NCBI GenBank assembly: GCA_036927565.1
Contig: JAYESD010000003.1
Coordinates: 100,983,591-101,047,590 of the forward strand
Reading direction: 5' to 3'
Origin: Tuctoria greenei
Lineage: Eukaryota; Streptophyta; Magnoliopsida; Poales; Poaceae
DNA length: 64,000 nucleotides
The translations under genes and the position numbers were made by a program. This document shows, one piece after another, positions 23,834 through 36,062 of the stretch (position 1 is the stretch's first letter; each line of letters opens with the position of its first letter). Under the pieces are notes generated by a model. The model ran no database searches. It saw only the letters and a list, made by a program, of their open reading frames with translations, and had not been told where the DNA came from.

Positions 23834-24961
23834 TTGACGCTATGCATGGACTATCGTCCTTTAAATGTCATAACTATCAAAAACATGTATCTGCTACGAC
23901 ACATTGACATTCTTTTTTATCAACTAGTGGGTGCTAGGGTATTCTCGAAGATGGATCTTTGGTCCGAATATCATCATATTAAGATCCGACCAGAAGCTAT
24001 ACCTAAGACGGCATTCTCGATGAGATACAGGCTTTATGAATATCTCGTCATGTCATTTGGTCTCACCAACGCTCTGGCTCACTATATGTACCTCATGAAT
24101 TTAGTTTTCACGCCGAAGTTGGACAAGTTTGTCATGGTTTTCATCGACGACATCTTGGTTTATTCTAAATCAGAAAAAGAACATGTGTGCATTGTGCTTT
24201 ATGAGTTTTTGATCAGTCAAGTGCCGTTCCTCGGGCACATTATTTCAGTGGAGGGCATTGCAGTTGATCCAAGTAAAATAGCGCAAGTGCTGAAATGGAA
24301 GTCTCCCAAGCCAGTGCACATAGTCTGCAGTTTCCTGGGTTTAGCAGGATATTTTTGGAGGTTTGTCCCAAGCTTTTCAAAAATTGCTAAACCTATGACG
24401 GAGCTTCTGAAGAAGGGCACTAAATACATTTTGAGTGAAGCTTGTGAGGATGCTTTCAAAACATTGGTGAAACATCTCACAACAGCGCCAGTTTTAGCTC
24501 AGCCAGATACAACCAAATCATTTTATGTTTATTGCGATGCGTTTGGCATCGGTCTTGGCCACGTGCTTATGCAAGGACGCGTGATCGCGTATGGGTCACG
24601 ACAGCTCCGGAACCATGAACAGCACTATCCAACCCATTATCTTGAGCTTGCTGCCGTGGTGCTTGCATTGAAGATGTGTGCACATTATTTACCGGGCAAT
24701 CTTGTTCATCTCTACACCGATCATAAAAGCCTGAAATACATATTCACTAAGAAGGAGTTGAATATGAGACAGCGAAGATGGTTAGAGTTGATCAAAGATT
24801 TTGAGATTGAGATTCACTATCATCCCGGCAAAGCAAATGTGGTTGTTGATGCGCTTAGTCGCAAATCTCATATTCACTACTTGTCACTCACTCCAATGAA
24901 GGTGAAGAAACGAGTTTGTACTTGGTTCCACATGGAGCTCTGTTTAATCTTTCTCTCATAA
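23834..24961 (+). pseudogene. Reverse transcriptase and RNase H of element C (375-codon open frame)
   Basis: This is the longest uninterrupted frame in the window. It contains [20 protein letters not shown], the catalytic [10 protein letters not shown] near 24139-24170 and an RNase H with [22 protein letters not shown] and [11 protein letters not shown]. Compared with A it lacks about 51 bp in two pieces right after YSKSEKEH (near 24178-24215), removing 17 codons of the region that links palm and connection without breaking the frame. The loss probably disables the enzyme although both Asp residues remain. The RT N-terminus is out of frame upstream. Confidence 0.87.
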
Positions 24962-24962
24962 C

Positions 24963-26325
24963 ATGATCCGAGAGGGGATTATTGTAGCTCAGAAGAAAGA
25001 CAAGGGTATGTCTCACATCCGTAGAAGATTGAACAATGGGGAAATGAAATGTTTTCAGGAAAATGATCAAGGAACGCTATGGTTAAATGCTTGGATAGTA
25101 GTTCACCATGATATGAGACTACGAAAGAAGATTTTGGAAGAAGCTCACTTACCCAAATATTCCATTCATCCGGGCAGAAACAAAACGTACCAAGACTTGA
25201 AAACCCAGTTTTGGTGGACACGGATGAAACGTGTGATTGCAAAGTGCGTATCTGAATGTGATACGCGTCGGCGAGTTAAGGCCCACCACATGAGAAAAGA
25301 AAGACAACTGCAACTGTTGAACATTTCGGCATGGAAATGGGAGAATATTAGTATGGATTTCATCATCAGACTACCTCTTACATTCCACAAGCATGATTCG
25401 ATTTAGATGATAGTTGATGGACTAACCAAATTGGCTCACTTTATTCCTGTCCATACGAAGAATGTTGTCAAGAAGTATGCAGAGTTTTACATTGCTTGCA
25501 TCATGTGCATACATGAAGTTCCCCGCACTGTTATTTCAGATCGTGGGGCACTATCCGTTGCTCGATTTTGGGAGCAGCTGCACGCATCGTTGGGGACCAA
25601 GCTGATCTGGAGCTCCGCATATCACCCGTACTACGCGCTTGTGCCATTCATCACGGTAAAAATTGGGATGATCATTACTGTTGGCGGAAATCTCGTATAA
25701 TAATGTCTATCAAGCTAGCATCAAGATGGCACCATATAAAGCTCTCTACGGCCGAAAATGCCCCACACCACTCAATTGGTCTGAATCTAGTGAAATAGTG
25801 ATGTACAGAATTGATCTCATGAATGAGGCCGAGGAACGAGTTTGGGTTATTCAAGCAAACCTCAAAGCTTCTCAATATCGGCAAAAGAGCTATGCGGATA
25901 GAAGACGTCATCCTCTACACTTTGACATCGGAGATCGTGTTTATCTGCTTGTATCTCTGGTGAAAGGAATTCACCGTTTTGAAGTGAAGGGAAAGCTTGC
26001 TCCACGATTTATCGGCCCATTCGCCATAATTGAAAAATGTGGACCCGTGGCATATCGATTGGAGTTACAGGCATCACTTGCCGGTATTCATAATTTCTTC
26101 TACATTTCTCAGCTGTGGATGTGCTTTAAATCCGCGGCTGAAATCTGCACTTATTCTGGGTATCCGATAAGGATTATCAATGAAAAGGCTCGCGCCAGAA
26201 GAAACCGGACTTTACGGTTTTACAAAGTCTTGTGGAGCAACCATACTGCTGATGATGCGACATGGGAAAGTGAGGACTATCTTCGATCAAACTATCCGGA
26301 TTTGCTATCTTCATCCATCCGGTAA
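24963..26325 (+). pseudogene. Integrase of element C, third catalytic acid deleted
   Basis: The HHCC region (IHPGRNKTYQDL, CDTRRRV with one Cys replaced by Arg) and core (MDFIIRLP, VISDRGALS) are readable, with a stop at 25404-25406. At about 25626 the text after SSAYHP skips roughly 46 bp that in A encodes the TDGQTE phrase, so the third acidic residue of the D,D(35)E triad is gone and the frame shifts. Reading resumes at 25681 and runs to the chromodomain-like tail FYKVLWSNH and TWESEDYLRSNYPDLL, stopping at 26325. Confidence 0.86.
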
Positions 26326-26372
26326 CCTCTCTACCTTCATCTCTTTATTTGTAATCTCGGGATAGGATTCTT

Positions 26373-26384
26373 TTAAGGGGGGAA
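26373..26384 (+). other. Polypurine tract of element C
   Basis: TTAAGGGGGGAA directly precedes TGTAAAAGG, the start of the 3' LTR. Confidence 0.85.
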
Positions 26385-28844
26385 TGTAAAAGGCATAGTT
26401 TTTAAACACTGAATTCAGCTTTGAGATGTAGAAGTTAGAAGGAGAAAATAAACCAATGGGAAAAGAGAAAAAATAAATTAAATCAATAAAGAGAGGATAA
26501 CAAAATTCAAAGTTAGCTACTGTTTAAACATAGTCAAATTATGAAATTGAGTTTCCTAATAAATTCCTCATAATTCAAGAAGTACCTCCGTCAAATTTTG
26601 CCATTTTTGAAGCCCATTTGCTATTTAAATAAGTTCATTCAATGAAATCCATTTGAATTCAAATTCAGATTTGAATTCAAATCAAACTTGGTCAACTGAG
26701 AATTTGTATTTCAAAAGTGGATTCTACATAATTACTTTAATCACGGTTTAAAAATATAAATATTTTTGAAGAAGTTTGGTAGGAAAATTCACTGAACAGA
26801 TATGAGAGGAGAACTTTGCCCTTGTGGGACCCACCTGGCAGGCTCACTGATGCTTGAACCGACTCTGTTCCATACTTTACAGAGCGCCACCGCATAGGTC
26901 TGCATGCCCACCGATGCCACCTCTTGTTTCATGAGCTGGTGAGCACCCTGTGCCTTGCCGTCATCCAACTGTGACCAGAGTGCACCGATTTTCTTCTCCT
27001 CTCTGGTCCTTTTCCTTTCCCAGCAAGAAGAGAGCATCGACGGCCGCTCCTCTGCTTGGTCTTCGCCTTGTGCTGGTGGAGTTCTCTTGGCTCTATGAAG
27101 CTTGCAGTGGGTTGTGCAGCTACCTCCTCCACCTCCCTGATGTGCTGCTGCGTTGCTTTGGCGCCAAACCGTGGCCTCGACGATTTTCCTCCACGGCGGC
27201 TCTGTTTTGGCCGCCTCTCTGTTCCCATGATTTTTTCCCGCTTTAGTCATGCCGTTGGGCCGGGATGCAAGTTTTTCGCAGTGGCTGGTTCATGGAGCCG
27301 ACAGCGGAAAATGTTAAAATTCACCGTCCCTTATTAGCTATTGTCGATTCCAATTAGGTATCATGTTATCTGGGTGACCACAGTTCTTTAGGGTTAAACG
27401 GCGATGAAATTCGTCGATCATAGCCTTGGGACATCGAAATTTCGTGGCCGCCCCATGGACATTGGAGGTTCACCGATGAACTTCTATTTATGATCCGTTT
27501 CATCATGATTGGAGTTCATATTGGTGCTCTCCATAGTCTCATGGTATTCTAGAATAAAAAACCAAAGCTAGTGGCTCCTTATCAAGTCTATTCGTGTTCG
27601 TCGGTGAGCTCCGAACCGGTGCCGTCGGCATTGACCACGTTGGGGACATCTCTGGCCCCCGACGATTTCACCAGTATGTTGGCCACCTAGATTTGGCCCC
27701 TAACGGTGAAAATTGGCAAGTATGGTGGCCTGGGCTAGGGTTGCAGCGAGGGAGCCGCCATTGTGGCTGTCTGCGCCGCCCGCGCAAGGCCAGCCCGTGC
27801 TGAAAGAAGACTCGGGCGGGCCCACGTGTCTGCGGAGGTTGCCTTTTTGCCGGTTCTGCCGTGGTCCATAGATCAATTGTGGCTGCAATGTTTAAACACT
27901 ATGACCCACGTATTACCACGCGCTGAGTGGCTGGGTCAGCCATGGGCCCACTGGCATAAGTTTAAACCTTTTCTTTTCTATTTCGAATTTCTAGACTTTG
28001 CCCAAATTTTGAAAATCCATATCTCCAAGTAGGAGTGTCCAAAAATTATGAAACAAATTTTGTTGGTTTCCTTGTAACATGTAATTTGCATTGGTGCAAC
28101 TTTCTTAGTATGAAAATCCATATGGCATTCTCCATGGTTCCTTAAATTCAGAACTTTGGGAATTAATTCCAGAATATCTCTTTTATGGAAAATTCTCAAT
28201 TTTGGCCAGAACATGCATTCCAATATCCTTGATATTAAGTAAAAATTTCAAGGTCATTGGACTCGGTTTGCTGGTTCAAATTGTGTTCCAATCTTCTAGG
28301 TTCATGAAAAATGCCAAAATGAACAGAAACAATTTCACAAATTCTTAGAAACTTGTAAAATCAATATCTACATAGGAACCTTAGAAAAATGTGTAAAGAA
28401 TTTGGTTGGACTCCTTAAGAGTAACACTTTCTGGAAAAAAAAAACTTTGAGGCATGACAAAGTTACAGATTTTCCTGGACAATTCAGTAGAGCATAATCC
28501 TTTATTGATTTTTGTAGACCACAGTCTGCCTTTGCCAAACCTGAGACTTTGCAAGAACCTGTCTTATGACATATGTAGACTACTCCAAAAATCTCAGCAT
28601 CATTTGGCTTGATCTTCTTATGAATACTATCATTTGTACATTCTCCTACATGTATGTATATGTTGAAGATCATAATGACATTGTCCTCAATTCAGCTTAC
28701 TCCATTCATTCTTGTCACCAGAACTTGAACACAGTACAGATGCATCTGTATTTCTTATACATTATATTGTATTCTTCCTGATCTTCACATAGTTGTTCTT
28801 TTTGTTAAACATAATCGTTATAATGTGCATGTTGATAGTGATCA
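26385..28844 (+). repeat. 3' LTR of element C, truncated by element D (2460 bp visible)
   Basis: It starts TGTAAAAGGCATAG and shares blocks with the A LTR, for example AT-rich text with 'tgtccaaaaatt' near 28030, but is clearly more diverged than the two A LTRs are from each other. It stops where the D LTR begins at 28845. The remainder is not found to the right, where D is followed by E and then unrelated DNA. The minus-strand frame 26789-27250 (153 codons) has no recognisable domain and lies in the GC-rich part of the LTR, so I do not call it a gene. Confidence 0.8.
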
Positions 28845-31233
28845 TGTGACACCTTGTTCCGAAAATGAACCAAGCGTGATGCATATGTGTGCCCAGGATG
28901 TTTAACACACATACACGAGTGATCCACAAATGATAAACAGATAAAACCATGTCTCGAATAATAACACTAATAATAGTACCTTATTACAACAAGATAGTCT
29001 CGAATACAAGCTCTAAATGTCTGCAGCGCAAAACACTAAACACTAAAGACTCCAACTCCACAGGCAAGCTTGACGGTAACACGCACGCCTAGAACTCCTC
29101 AAAGACCTTCGGGTACTCCTCGTTGACGCATGCATCTGAATTTGTTGGGGGGATAACAAGGGTGAGCACATGTTGTACTCAGCAAGTGTCGGAAAGTATG
29201 ACATGCAGCTTAAACAAGGAATGACAATAAAATGGCTAATTGCCTAAAAGTACATTCAAAACAGTTGAAAGTGCAATTATATGATCATTAAGTGTGGTCC
29301 TTCCCAAAATAATCCAAATAACATTAATTTTCAACGTAAGTAACCAATGCCAGCAATAATAATCCATAATCAACTCATAATTGCTCATCTGTCTCAATTT
29401 CATCAATTCCATGTACCAAAGCCAATTAAAGAATCAATACCAACTCCTAATTCAATTCCATCCATTTAACCATATCCAAGATCCATAACTCTAATCATTT
29501 GAGGGTTCAGGTTGCTCGTATCTGGGAGCACGACTATCATGATATTTTTTTAACACTATGCAGAGGATTTAACGCTTTACCCACAAGTTTGTGATTTTAT
29601 CACCTTTCGATGACTAAGGAATCTCAATTATGTCGTCTCACACTTCCTTAGGTGTGTGGCCAAGAGATCACAAAATAGCCTTTACAAAGTCATTACTAGC
29701 ATATTTAGACCCCACTGAGGTTTCATTGGTGGTGATATCTTCGACTGAGCACATCCAACCAAGGGCCCCCTCTTGAGCCATTCGGATCCCAGGGTAGTCC
29801 CACGATCACTACAAACCCATCCACTACCCCTTACTCTAGCCTTCCTAATGGTCCAAATAGTACTAGCAATGCACTAATTAGTCAGCTAAGCGGCACCCAT
29901 ACTTGGCATTGTGGTGGCACTGTAAATCCTGGATGGTCCCTCCATGAACCGGTTCTTAGATATAAAGCAAGCAAAACCACCAAAACAGTCCAACGCATTC
30001 CACATAACCGGTTTGCTTAGATCCCTAGGCACCATGTTGCTAAAGGGTCATTATTATCAAATTCCACCATTCATGTGTTAATAGTTCATAATTAGGCAAT
30101 ATGATTATTTCCCAAACCCAATTGAGTAAATTGAGGCAAAAGTGTAAAATACCCTTCCCGACTCTCTACATTGTGTTCAAGCGACAAGGGTGGTAATACG
30201 ATACTAGTAAACTCCTATAATTGGGTTTTCCCATCAATCTGACACAAGCATACAATTTTGTAAACAAAACACATGGATCAAAATGATCAAGGACACTTGC
30301 CTTGCTCTTTAGCTTGGTTTGGATCGAAATCACTCTCTACAGCAACACCTTCGTGAATTTAGAGATCCAAGGATCAAGAACTGTATGTGAAATTTGAATC
30401 TTGACGATCTAGGGCTTGATGTGAGGTGTTGAGGATAGTGTGGTAATGAAGAACGTTGATGTCGAGAAGTTGATGAACACCAAGCTTGATTGATCCTCCT
30501 CTCTTCTTCTCCTCCTTCTCCTTGCTGCTGGATCTTCACTTGATGGTGGAACATTTCAAGAACACGGTAGCGAAGGTTTGCGAATGTGATGGAGAGGTGT
30601 GGGGTATTGGGTTGTTTATATAGGGGTGGAGAGGTAGGGTTTTGGGGTGAACTCCAAGTAGATTTCAGTGGAGAATGAGTAGGGGACGAGGTGGGGTCCA
30701 CTTGGGCTCCTCTGAGGTTGGGCACGAAGTTCTTGGGCCCAATTAAGGCAATTACCCAATAACAAAACATGGAAGAAAAATAGAATCTGAATTGAACTCT
30801 ATAGGTCGGACTAGTCCGCAATAGGACCGGGCAAGTCCATTTTGGAACAGAGGAGAAATCGGATAAGTCCGGTATAGAGGGCCGGACAAGTCCAGTGTTC
30901 CAAAGTAAAAGGTTTTCAGACTAAAAAACTGGACAGAATCGGACTAGTCCGCTCGAAATTGGACAAGTTCGGAGAAACATCAGAACCAACAACGAACTAG
31001 TCCGAGCAGTGTGTTGGACAAGTCCGGGTTCTGAAGAAATAGAGGTTTCTAAAACAGAAGAAGGATACCAGACTAGTCCATGTTGGAGGCCGAACAAGTC
31101 CGCACCCTGGTAGAATTAAATTGTTGTTAAAACCTAAATTCATTTTAATCTTATTCCTTTTTTTAGGTTTCTTTATGTTAAACATGTATGAGGATGCATG
31201 CAATGCAGTATGCATGAAAATGAGGGTGTTATA
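28845..31233 (-). repeat. 3' LTR of element D (2389 bp, about 420 bp shorter than B)
   Basis: On the minus strand it opens TATAACACCCTC, where TG has become TA, and closes GGTGTCACA. Compared with B and the solo LTR it lacks about 400 bp after the TATA box. The text jumps from the equivalent of B 18240 to that of B 18580 (near 30340 here), and the downstream palindrome pair is lost with it. The upstream palindrome cluster is present at 30800-31110. Confidence 0.88.
30616..30623 (-). promoter_or_regulatory. TATA box of the element D 3' LTR
   Basis: TTATATAG is the reverse of the CTATATAA seen in B and in the solo LTR, with the same flanking ACAACCC. Confidence 0.72.
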
Positions 31234-31248
31234 AACCTACCCCCCCTT
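31234..31248 (-). other. Polypurine tract of element D
   Basis: AACCTACCCCCCCTT is the complement of AAGGGGGGGTAGGTT and directly adjoins the 3' LTR, matching element B. Confidence 0.87.
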
Positions 31249-32560
31249 AAAATGAATGCCGCCCTCAAGATTCGATGCGGAAGGAAAGAGATAGGGAAAT
31301 TCCTTCTCGAGATCATCTTATCGCTCCCAAGTTGCTTCTGACTCTATATGATGCTTCCATTGCACTTTTCACCATCTAATCACCTTGTTCCTTGTGACCC
31401 TCTCCTTGGTTACCAAAATTTTGACAGGTTGATCAGCATAGGTCAAATCTTCTTCATGCTCAAATTCTCCCATGGGTATTTGCTCTTTCAGAATCTTCAG
31501 GCACTTCTTGAGCTGAGAAACATGAAACACATCATGAACATTAGCAAGATGTTCTGGCATCTCCAACTTATATGCTACTTCTCCCTGTTTGTCCAAAATC
31601 CTGAACGGTCCAATGTAGCAAGGTGCCAACTTGCCTTTGACATTAAATCGCTTATGTCCTCACATGGGTGACACTTTGAGGTATACAAAGTCTCCCACCT
31701 CAAAAGCTAAGCTTCTTCGTCTATTATCCGCATAGCCATTTTGTCTCGACTGAGCAACCCTCAAATTTTCGCGAATTGTCTGAACTTGCTTTTCGGCATC
31801 TTCGATTACGTCAGGTCCAAACACTTGAGTCTCCCTTGTCTAATTCCAAAACAAGGGTGTCCTACACCTTCTCCCATACAACGCTTCGTATGGTGACATC
31901 TTCAAGATTGCTTGGTAACTTTGTTGTAGGATAATTCAGCATATCGCAGACTTTTGTCCCGTGTTCCTCCATACTTTAGCGCACAAGCTCTTAGCATATC
32001 GTCCAATATCTGATTTGTTCTCTCGGTCTGTCCATCCGTTTGAGGGTGATATGCAGAACGGAAATTCAATTTAGTTCCCATAGACTCGTGCAGCTTTTGC
32101 TAGAACCTTGAGGTAAATTGAGAACCTCTATTGGATACTATTTTCTTTGGCACTCCGTGTAAGCATACTATTCTTCCAATAAACAATTGTGCAAACATCG
32201 CACCGCTGTAGGTAGTTTTGACAAGGATGAAATGCGTTGATTTTGTCAACTGATCCACAATAACCCATATCGAATCATAACCTGCTAAAGTGCAAGGCAA
32301 CCCAACTATGAAATCCATACCAACCTCTTCCCACTTCCATTTCGGAATCTTCAATGGCTGCAATAGTCCCGCTGGCCTTTGATGTTCAGCGATGACTCGT
32401 TGGCATACATCACACAATGCAACGTATTCTGCTATGTCCCTCCTCATACCATACGACCAGTAGGACGTCTTTAGGTTCTTGTACATCTTTGTACAGTCGG
32501 GATGGATGGAGTAAAGTGAGTCATGCGCCTCCTTTAATATAATTGTCAGAGACGCTTCTC
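31249..32560 (-). pseudogene. Integrase of element D (broken)
   Basis: On the minus strand, the HHCC region is near 32530-32390 (MYKNLKTSYWSYGMRRDIAEY, CDVCQRV), the core follows with MDFIVGLP and IVSNRGSQF, where the second catalytic Asp reads Asn, and then TDGQTERTN near 32035. After several frame changes the tail 31629-31369 gives APCYIGPFRILDKQGEVAYKLEMPEHL and VHDVFHVSQLKKCL. The chromodomain-like end lies in 31370-31250. Loss of the second Asp and the frameshifts make it inactive. It is parallel to B 15819-17257. Confidence 0.83.
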
Positions 32561-32779
32561 ATTAGGCACAACAATCCATTTTCCAAGCCATAGAGTACCT
32601 TGGTCGTCCTCATCAAATCTGAATTCTCTCCCCTCTTGGGTCCTTTCCTTGATTTCCTAGATTTCCTTATCCTTCATTTGGCCCTCTCGGGTTTCCTATT
32701 CCAAGGTCAAATTTAACTCCAGTATTCCCATCTCATTCAAAAATCCAAGATTCAACCGTTCGAACTCCTTGCATAGTGC

Positions 32780-33990
32780 GGGTGGCAACTCCCTAACCGT
32801 GAGCTGGTGGATTGCTCCTTTTCATCTCAAAGCATCGGCCACTATGTTGGCTTTTCCTAGATGATAATTAATTCACACATCATAGTCCTTAATAAGTTCC
32901 AACTATCATCGTTGCCTCAAATTCAGATCTGTTTGCGTGAATATGTACTTGAGACTCTTACGATCCGTATAAAACTCGCATCTATGGCCAAGAATGTAAT
33001 GTCTCCAAATATCCAACGCATGCACCATGGCTGCAGGTTCGAGATCATGCGTAGAATAATTCTTCTCATGTTTCTTCAATTGCTTGGATGCATAAGCTAC
33101 TACTCGGCCTTCTTTCATCAATACACAACCAAGTCCTTGCCTTGAAGCATCACAATAGATATCAAAGCTCTTGCTCACATGTGGTAATACAAGCACAGGT
33201 GCTATCGTTAGTCTCTTCTTTAGCTCCTCAAAACAGTCTTGACAAGCTTGAGTCCACTTGAAAGGCTTCTCCTTTATTAACAGTTCAGTCATGGGCTTTG
33301 CTATCTTGGAAAAGTCCTTGATGAACCGACGGTAATATCGCGCCATTCCAAGAAAACTCCTTATTTCCTTCACATTCTACGGCGGTTCCCACTTTAGCAC
33401 ATCTCTAACTTTTTTTGGGTCAGCTTACACTCCTCCTCCAGAGATAACATGGCCTAGGAACGATATCTCTCTCAACCAGAATTGGCACTTGTTAAACTTG
33501 GCATACAGCTCGTGCTATCGCAATTTCTGCAATGTTAGCCTTAAAAGCTCTTCGTGCTCCTCTGCACTTTTTTAGTAGATCATGATGTCATCAATGAACA
33601 CTACCACAAACTTACCCAAATACTCCATGAAGACCTTATTCATGAGATACATGAAGTATGTGGGCGCATTAGTCAATCCAAAGGACATGACCATATACTC
33701 ATAGGATACATACCATGTCTTGAAAGCCGTTTTAGGTATGTCTGATGGTTTAATCTTGATTTGGAAATATCCTGACCGAAGATCAATCTTAGAGAATATT
33801 CTGGCTCCCTTCATCTGGTCAAACAGATCCTCTATGTGGGGCAGTGTGTACTTATTCTTGATTGTCACCTCATTGAGAGACCGGTAATTCACACATATTC
33901 TTTGGGATCCATCTTTCTTATCTACGAAAAGCATTGGGGCTCCCCGTGGTGATGAACTTGGGCGTATAAAACTATTTTCTAACTTCTCTT
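32780..33990 (-). pseudogene. Reverse transcriptase and RNase H of element D
   Basis: The RT segment 33934-33572 holds [18 protein letters not shown], the finger segment [13 protein letters not shown] and FIDDIMIY with both Asp residues. A stop follows directly (33571), and the thumb region to 33380 is readable with frame changes. The frame 33373-32906 covers the thumb end and RNase [31 protein letters not shown] and [10 protein letters not shown], where the usual DHK reads DRK. The RNase H end (32900-32780) is frame-shifted. Confidence 0.85.
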
Positions 33991-34756
33991 AAATATGCTT
34001 CTTAAGCTTCGCTAATTCCTTAGGAGTCATACTATATGGACTCTTTGCTATAGGTGCAGTTCCAGATATTAAATCAATGACGAACTCGATTTCACAATCA
34101 GGTGGCATACCTGGCAATTCCTCAGGAAACACTTTTGGGTAGTCACGAACAACTAGAATCTCCTCCAAAGTTACTCCTTCTGCATGATTTACCATTGCCT
34201 TCTCAGTTGCCGGTTGAACTGCCTTTAATTCTATATTGTCTCCTTCCTCGTTTCTTAACTACACTGTCTGAGTGGCACACTAAATCACTGCGTTATGTTT
34301 CCTTAGCCAATCCATTCCATGTATGGTGTCCAAGCCTTGTGAATTCAGGACTATAAGGCTAGCGAGGAAATCTACCCCCCTTATGGAAATACTAACTTTT
34401 GGACATACTATGTTCATCCACATCTCCCCTCCAAGAGATTTTACCAACAGAGTATACTTCAGGTATGATTTAGGCATGCTATGATTTGTAACATACTTTG
34501 ATGATATGAATGAATGGGATGCTCCATAAACAAAGAATATAGTATCGGGGTTGGAGTTTGCGAGAAACATACCAATCACAACATTTTCAGCTTGTTGAGC
34601 CTCTTCTGCAGATACATGGTTCACCTTGCCACGAGCAAAATTTTGCAGCCCTCGGTTGCCTTGAGTTGCCCCTCCATTAGGCCTAGGATTCTGCCATGGA
34701 GCATTGTTCATCCGACCTTGACCTGATCTTGGGCATTGATTTGCAAAACGTCCCAC
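33991..34756 (-). pseudogene. Zinc knuckle, protease and linker of element D (broken)
   Basis: The frame 34756-34280 starts within the CCHC knuckle (GRFANQCP), passes the Asn/Pro/Gly-rich stretch that also appears at 1-44 in element B, and reaches the protease. At the protease active site the expected DSG reads VYG (FFVYGASHSF), so the catalytic Asp is missing. LVKSLGGEMWMN and IHGMDWLRKHNAVI follow. The linker 34195-33989 holds VRDYPKVFPEELPGMPPDCEIEF. A frame change lies between the two. Confidence 0.82.
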
Positions 34757-35774
34757 TTGACCACAAGTATGGAAGTCATTGCACCAGTGATGCCAGAGAA
34801 GTTAGGGCGAGGCTGATTCTGAGCATAAGCAGCCAAATTTGGATGCGGCGCAGGATGCATAGGTAAGCAAGGTGCTTGTATGGGTGGGCGTTGTTGCACT
34901 GGCTGTTGCGGTCGCTGTGGATAAGTAGGGCAGTATGCAACAGCAGACGGGTTGTAATATGGTGCAACAGGCGGTGCATAGCGAGGACGAACGTTGCTTC
35001 CTTGAGGCTGTCCATGATATGGCATCTTCCTCTTGTGATCCAGCGCCATCTCACGAATCTTGTTCTCAACCAAATTGGCTTTGTCAACAATCTTATGAAA
35101 ATTTACATAGTCAGTATTAAGCAACTAAACTTGAATTTCATTGTTGAGACCCCTCATGAACAGATCTTGCTTCCTGCTATCTGTGTTGATGTCCCCTGGA
35201 GCATATTTAGACAGTTGAGTGAATTTGTTGAGATACTCACTCACACTAATCCTTCCTTGCCTGAGGTTTTCAAATTCTTGTCTTCTCAATATCATGACTC
35301 CCTTAGGTACATAGTGAGAATGAAACTTCTCTTAAGTTCAGCCCAGGTGATTCTTTCATAGTTAGCGTGCGCGTTGCATAGAGATTCCCACCAATCCGCA
35401 GCAGCTCCAACCAACTGGTGTGAGGCAAAAAGGACCTTTTCTCTGTCACTGCACTGGACGATGGCAAGTTTCTTTTCAATAGATTTCAGCCAATCATCAG
35501 CTTCCATAGGGTTTGTGCCTTGAGCAAAGGTAGGCGGCCTGATCCTCATGAAGTCTCCCAAACGATTGTGGGGTGGTGGGGGATGGTGGTGATGGAAGCA
35601 TGTGGGGCTGATTGTTGTTGCAGCTTGCAGGTGTCCCATGGTCTGTATCATGGTCTGCATAGCCAACATCTGCTCTAGGTTGACAGCTCCATGTCCATGT
35701 CTATTGTTGTTCTGAGGTGCTCCATTGTTCTCCTACTCACCATTGGCATTCCTTTGGTTGCGAGTCCTTGGCAT
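34708..35774 (-). pseudogene. Gag of element D (broken)
   Basis: The ATG at 35774-35772 starts MPRTRNQRNANGE, followed at once by a stop. Then come a His/Pro-rich stretch and the retrotransposon-gag domain with TFAQGTNPMEADDWLKSIEKK, LFASHQLVGAAADWW and ERITWAELKRSF (35669-35292). A stop and frame changes follow. The C-terminal part 35124-34708 is Pro/Tyr/Gln-rich and leads to the zinc knuckle. This is the gag half that is missing for element B in this window. Confidence 0.83.
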
Positions 35775-36062
35775 CTGATGGAGAAAGAATAGTACAGACG
35801 GAAGAATTTAGAATTTGAAAAGAAACGTCCCAACTATATGCATCAAGGTATATGTAACTAAACAACTCTCTTATTAAACTAAAAACCCTATTGGAGGATG
35901 TGGACAAGAATCCCACAACTCTCTACTACGTGCGGATGTGGACAAAACGCTAAGCGTCCCACAACTCGCACCAAGCACACACCATGAAAATTCAGCACAC
36001 CACACCAAACACAACCAAAACGATCTAAACGCTTTTCTAACTTCTAGACAGGAGACCTAGAC

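Larger units (their letters stand above)
20084..28844 (+). mobile_element. Element C: Ty3/gypsy chromovirus of the element A family, cut by B and D
   Basis: It runs from the 5' leader (entered where B ends) through gag, protease, RT, RNase H and integrase to a polypurine tract and most of a 3' LTR. Its 5' LTR and primer site should lie left of the window. The point where B entered corresponds to about position 3285 in element A, some 150 bp past the 5' LTR. The 3' LTR is cut by D at 28845. It also carries a MITE. Codons in pol are closely parallel to A, with several unshared deletions. Confidence 0.88.

Noticed and set aside
26789..27250. Minus-strand open frame of 153 codons in the C 3' LTR
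   Set aside because: It lies in a GC-rich part of an LTR, shows no domain, and overlaps other chance frames.
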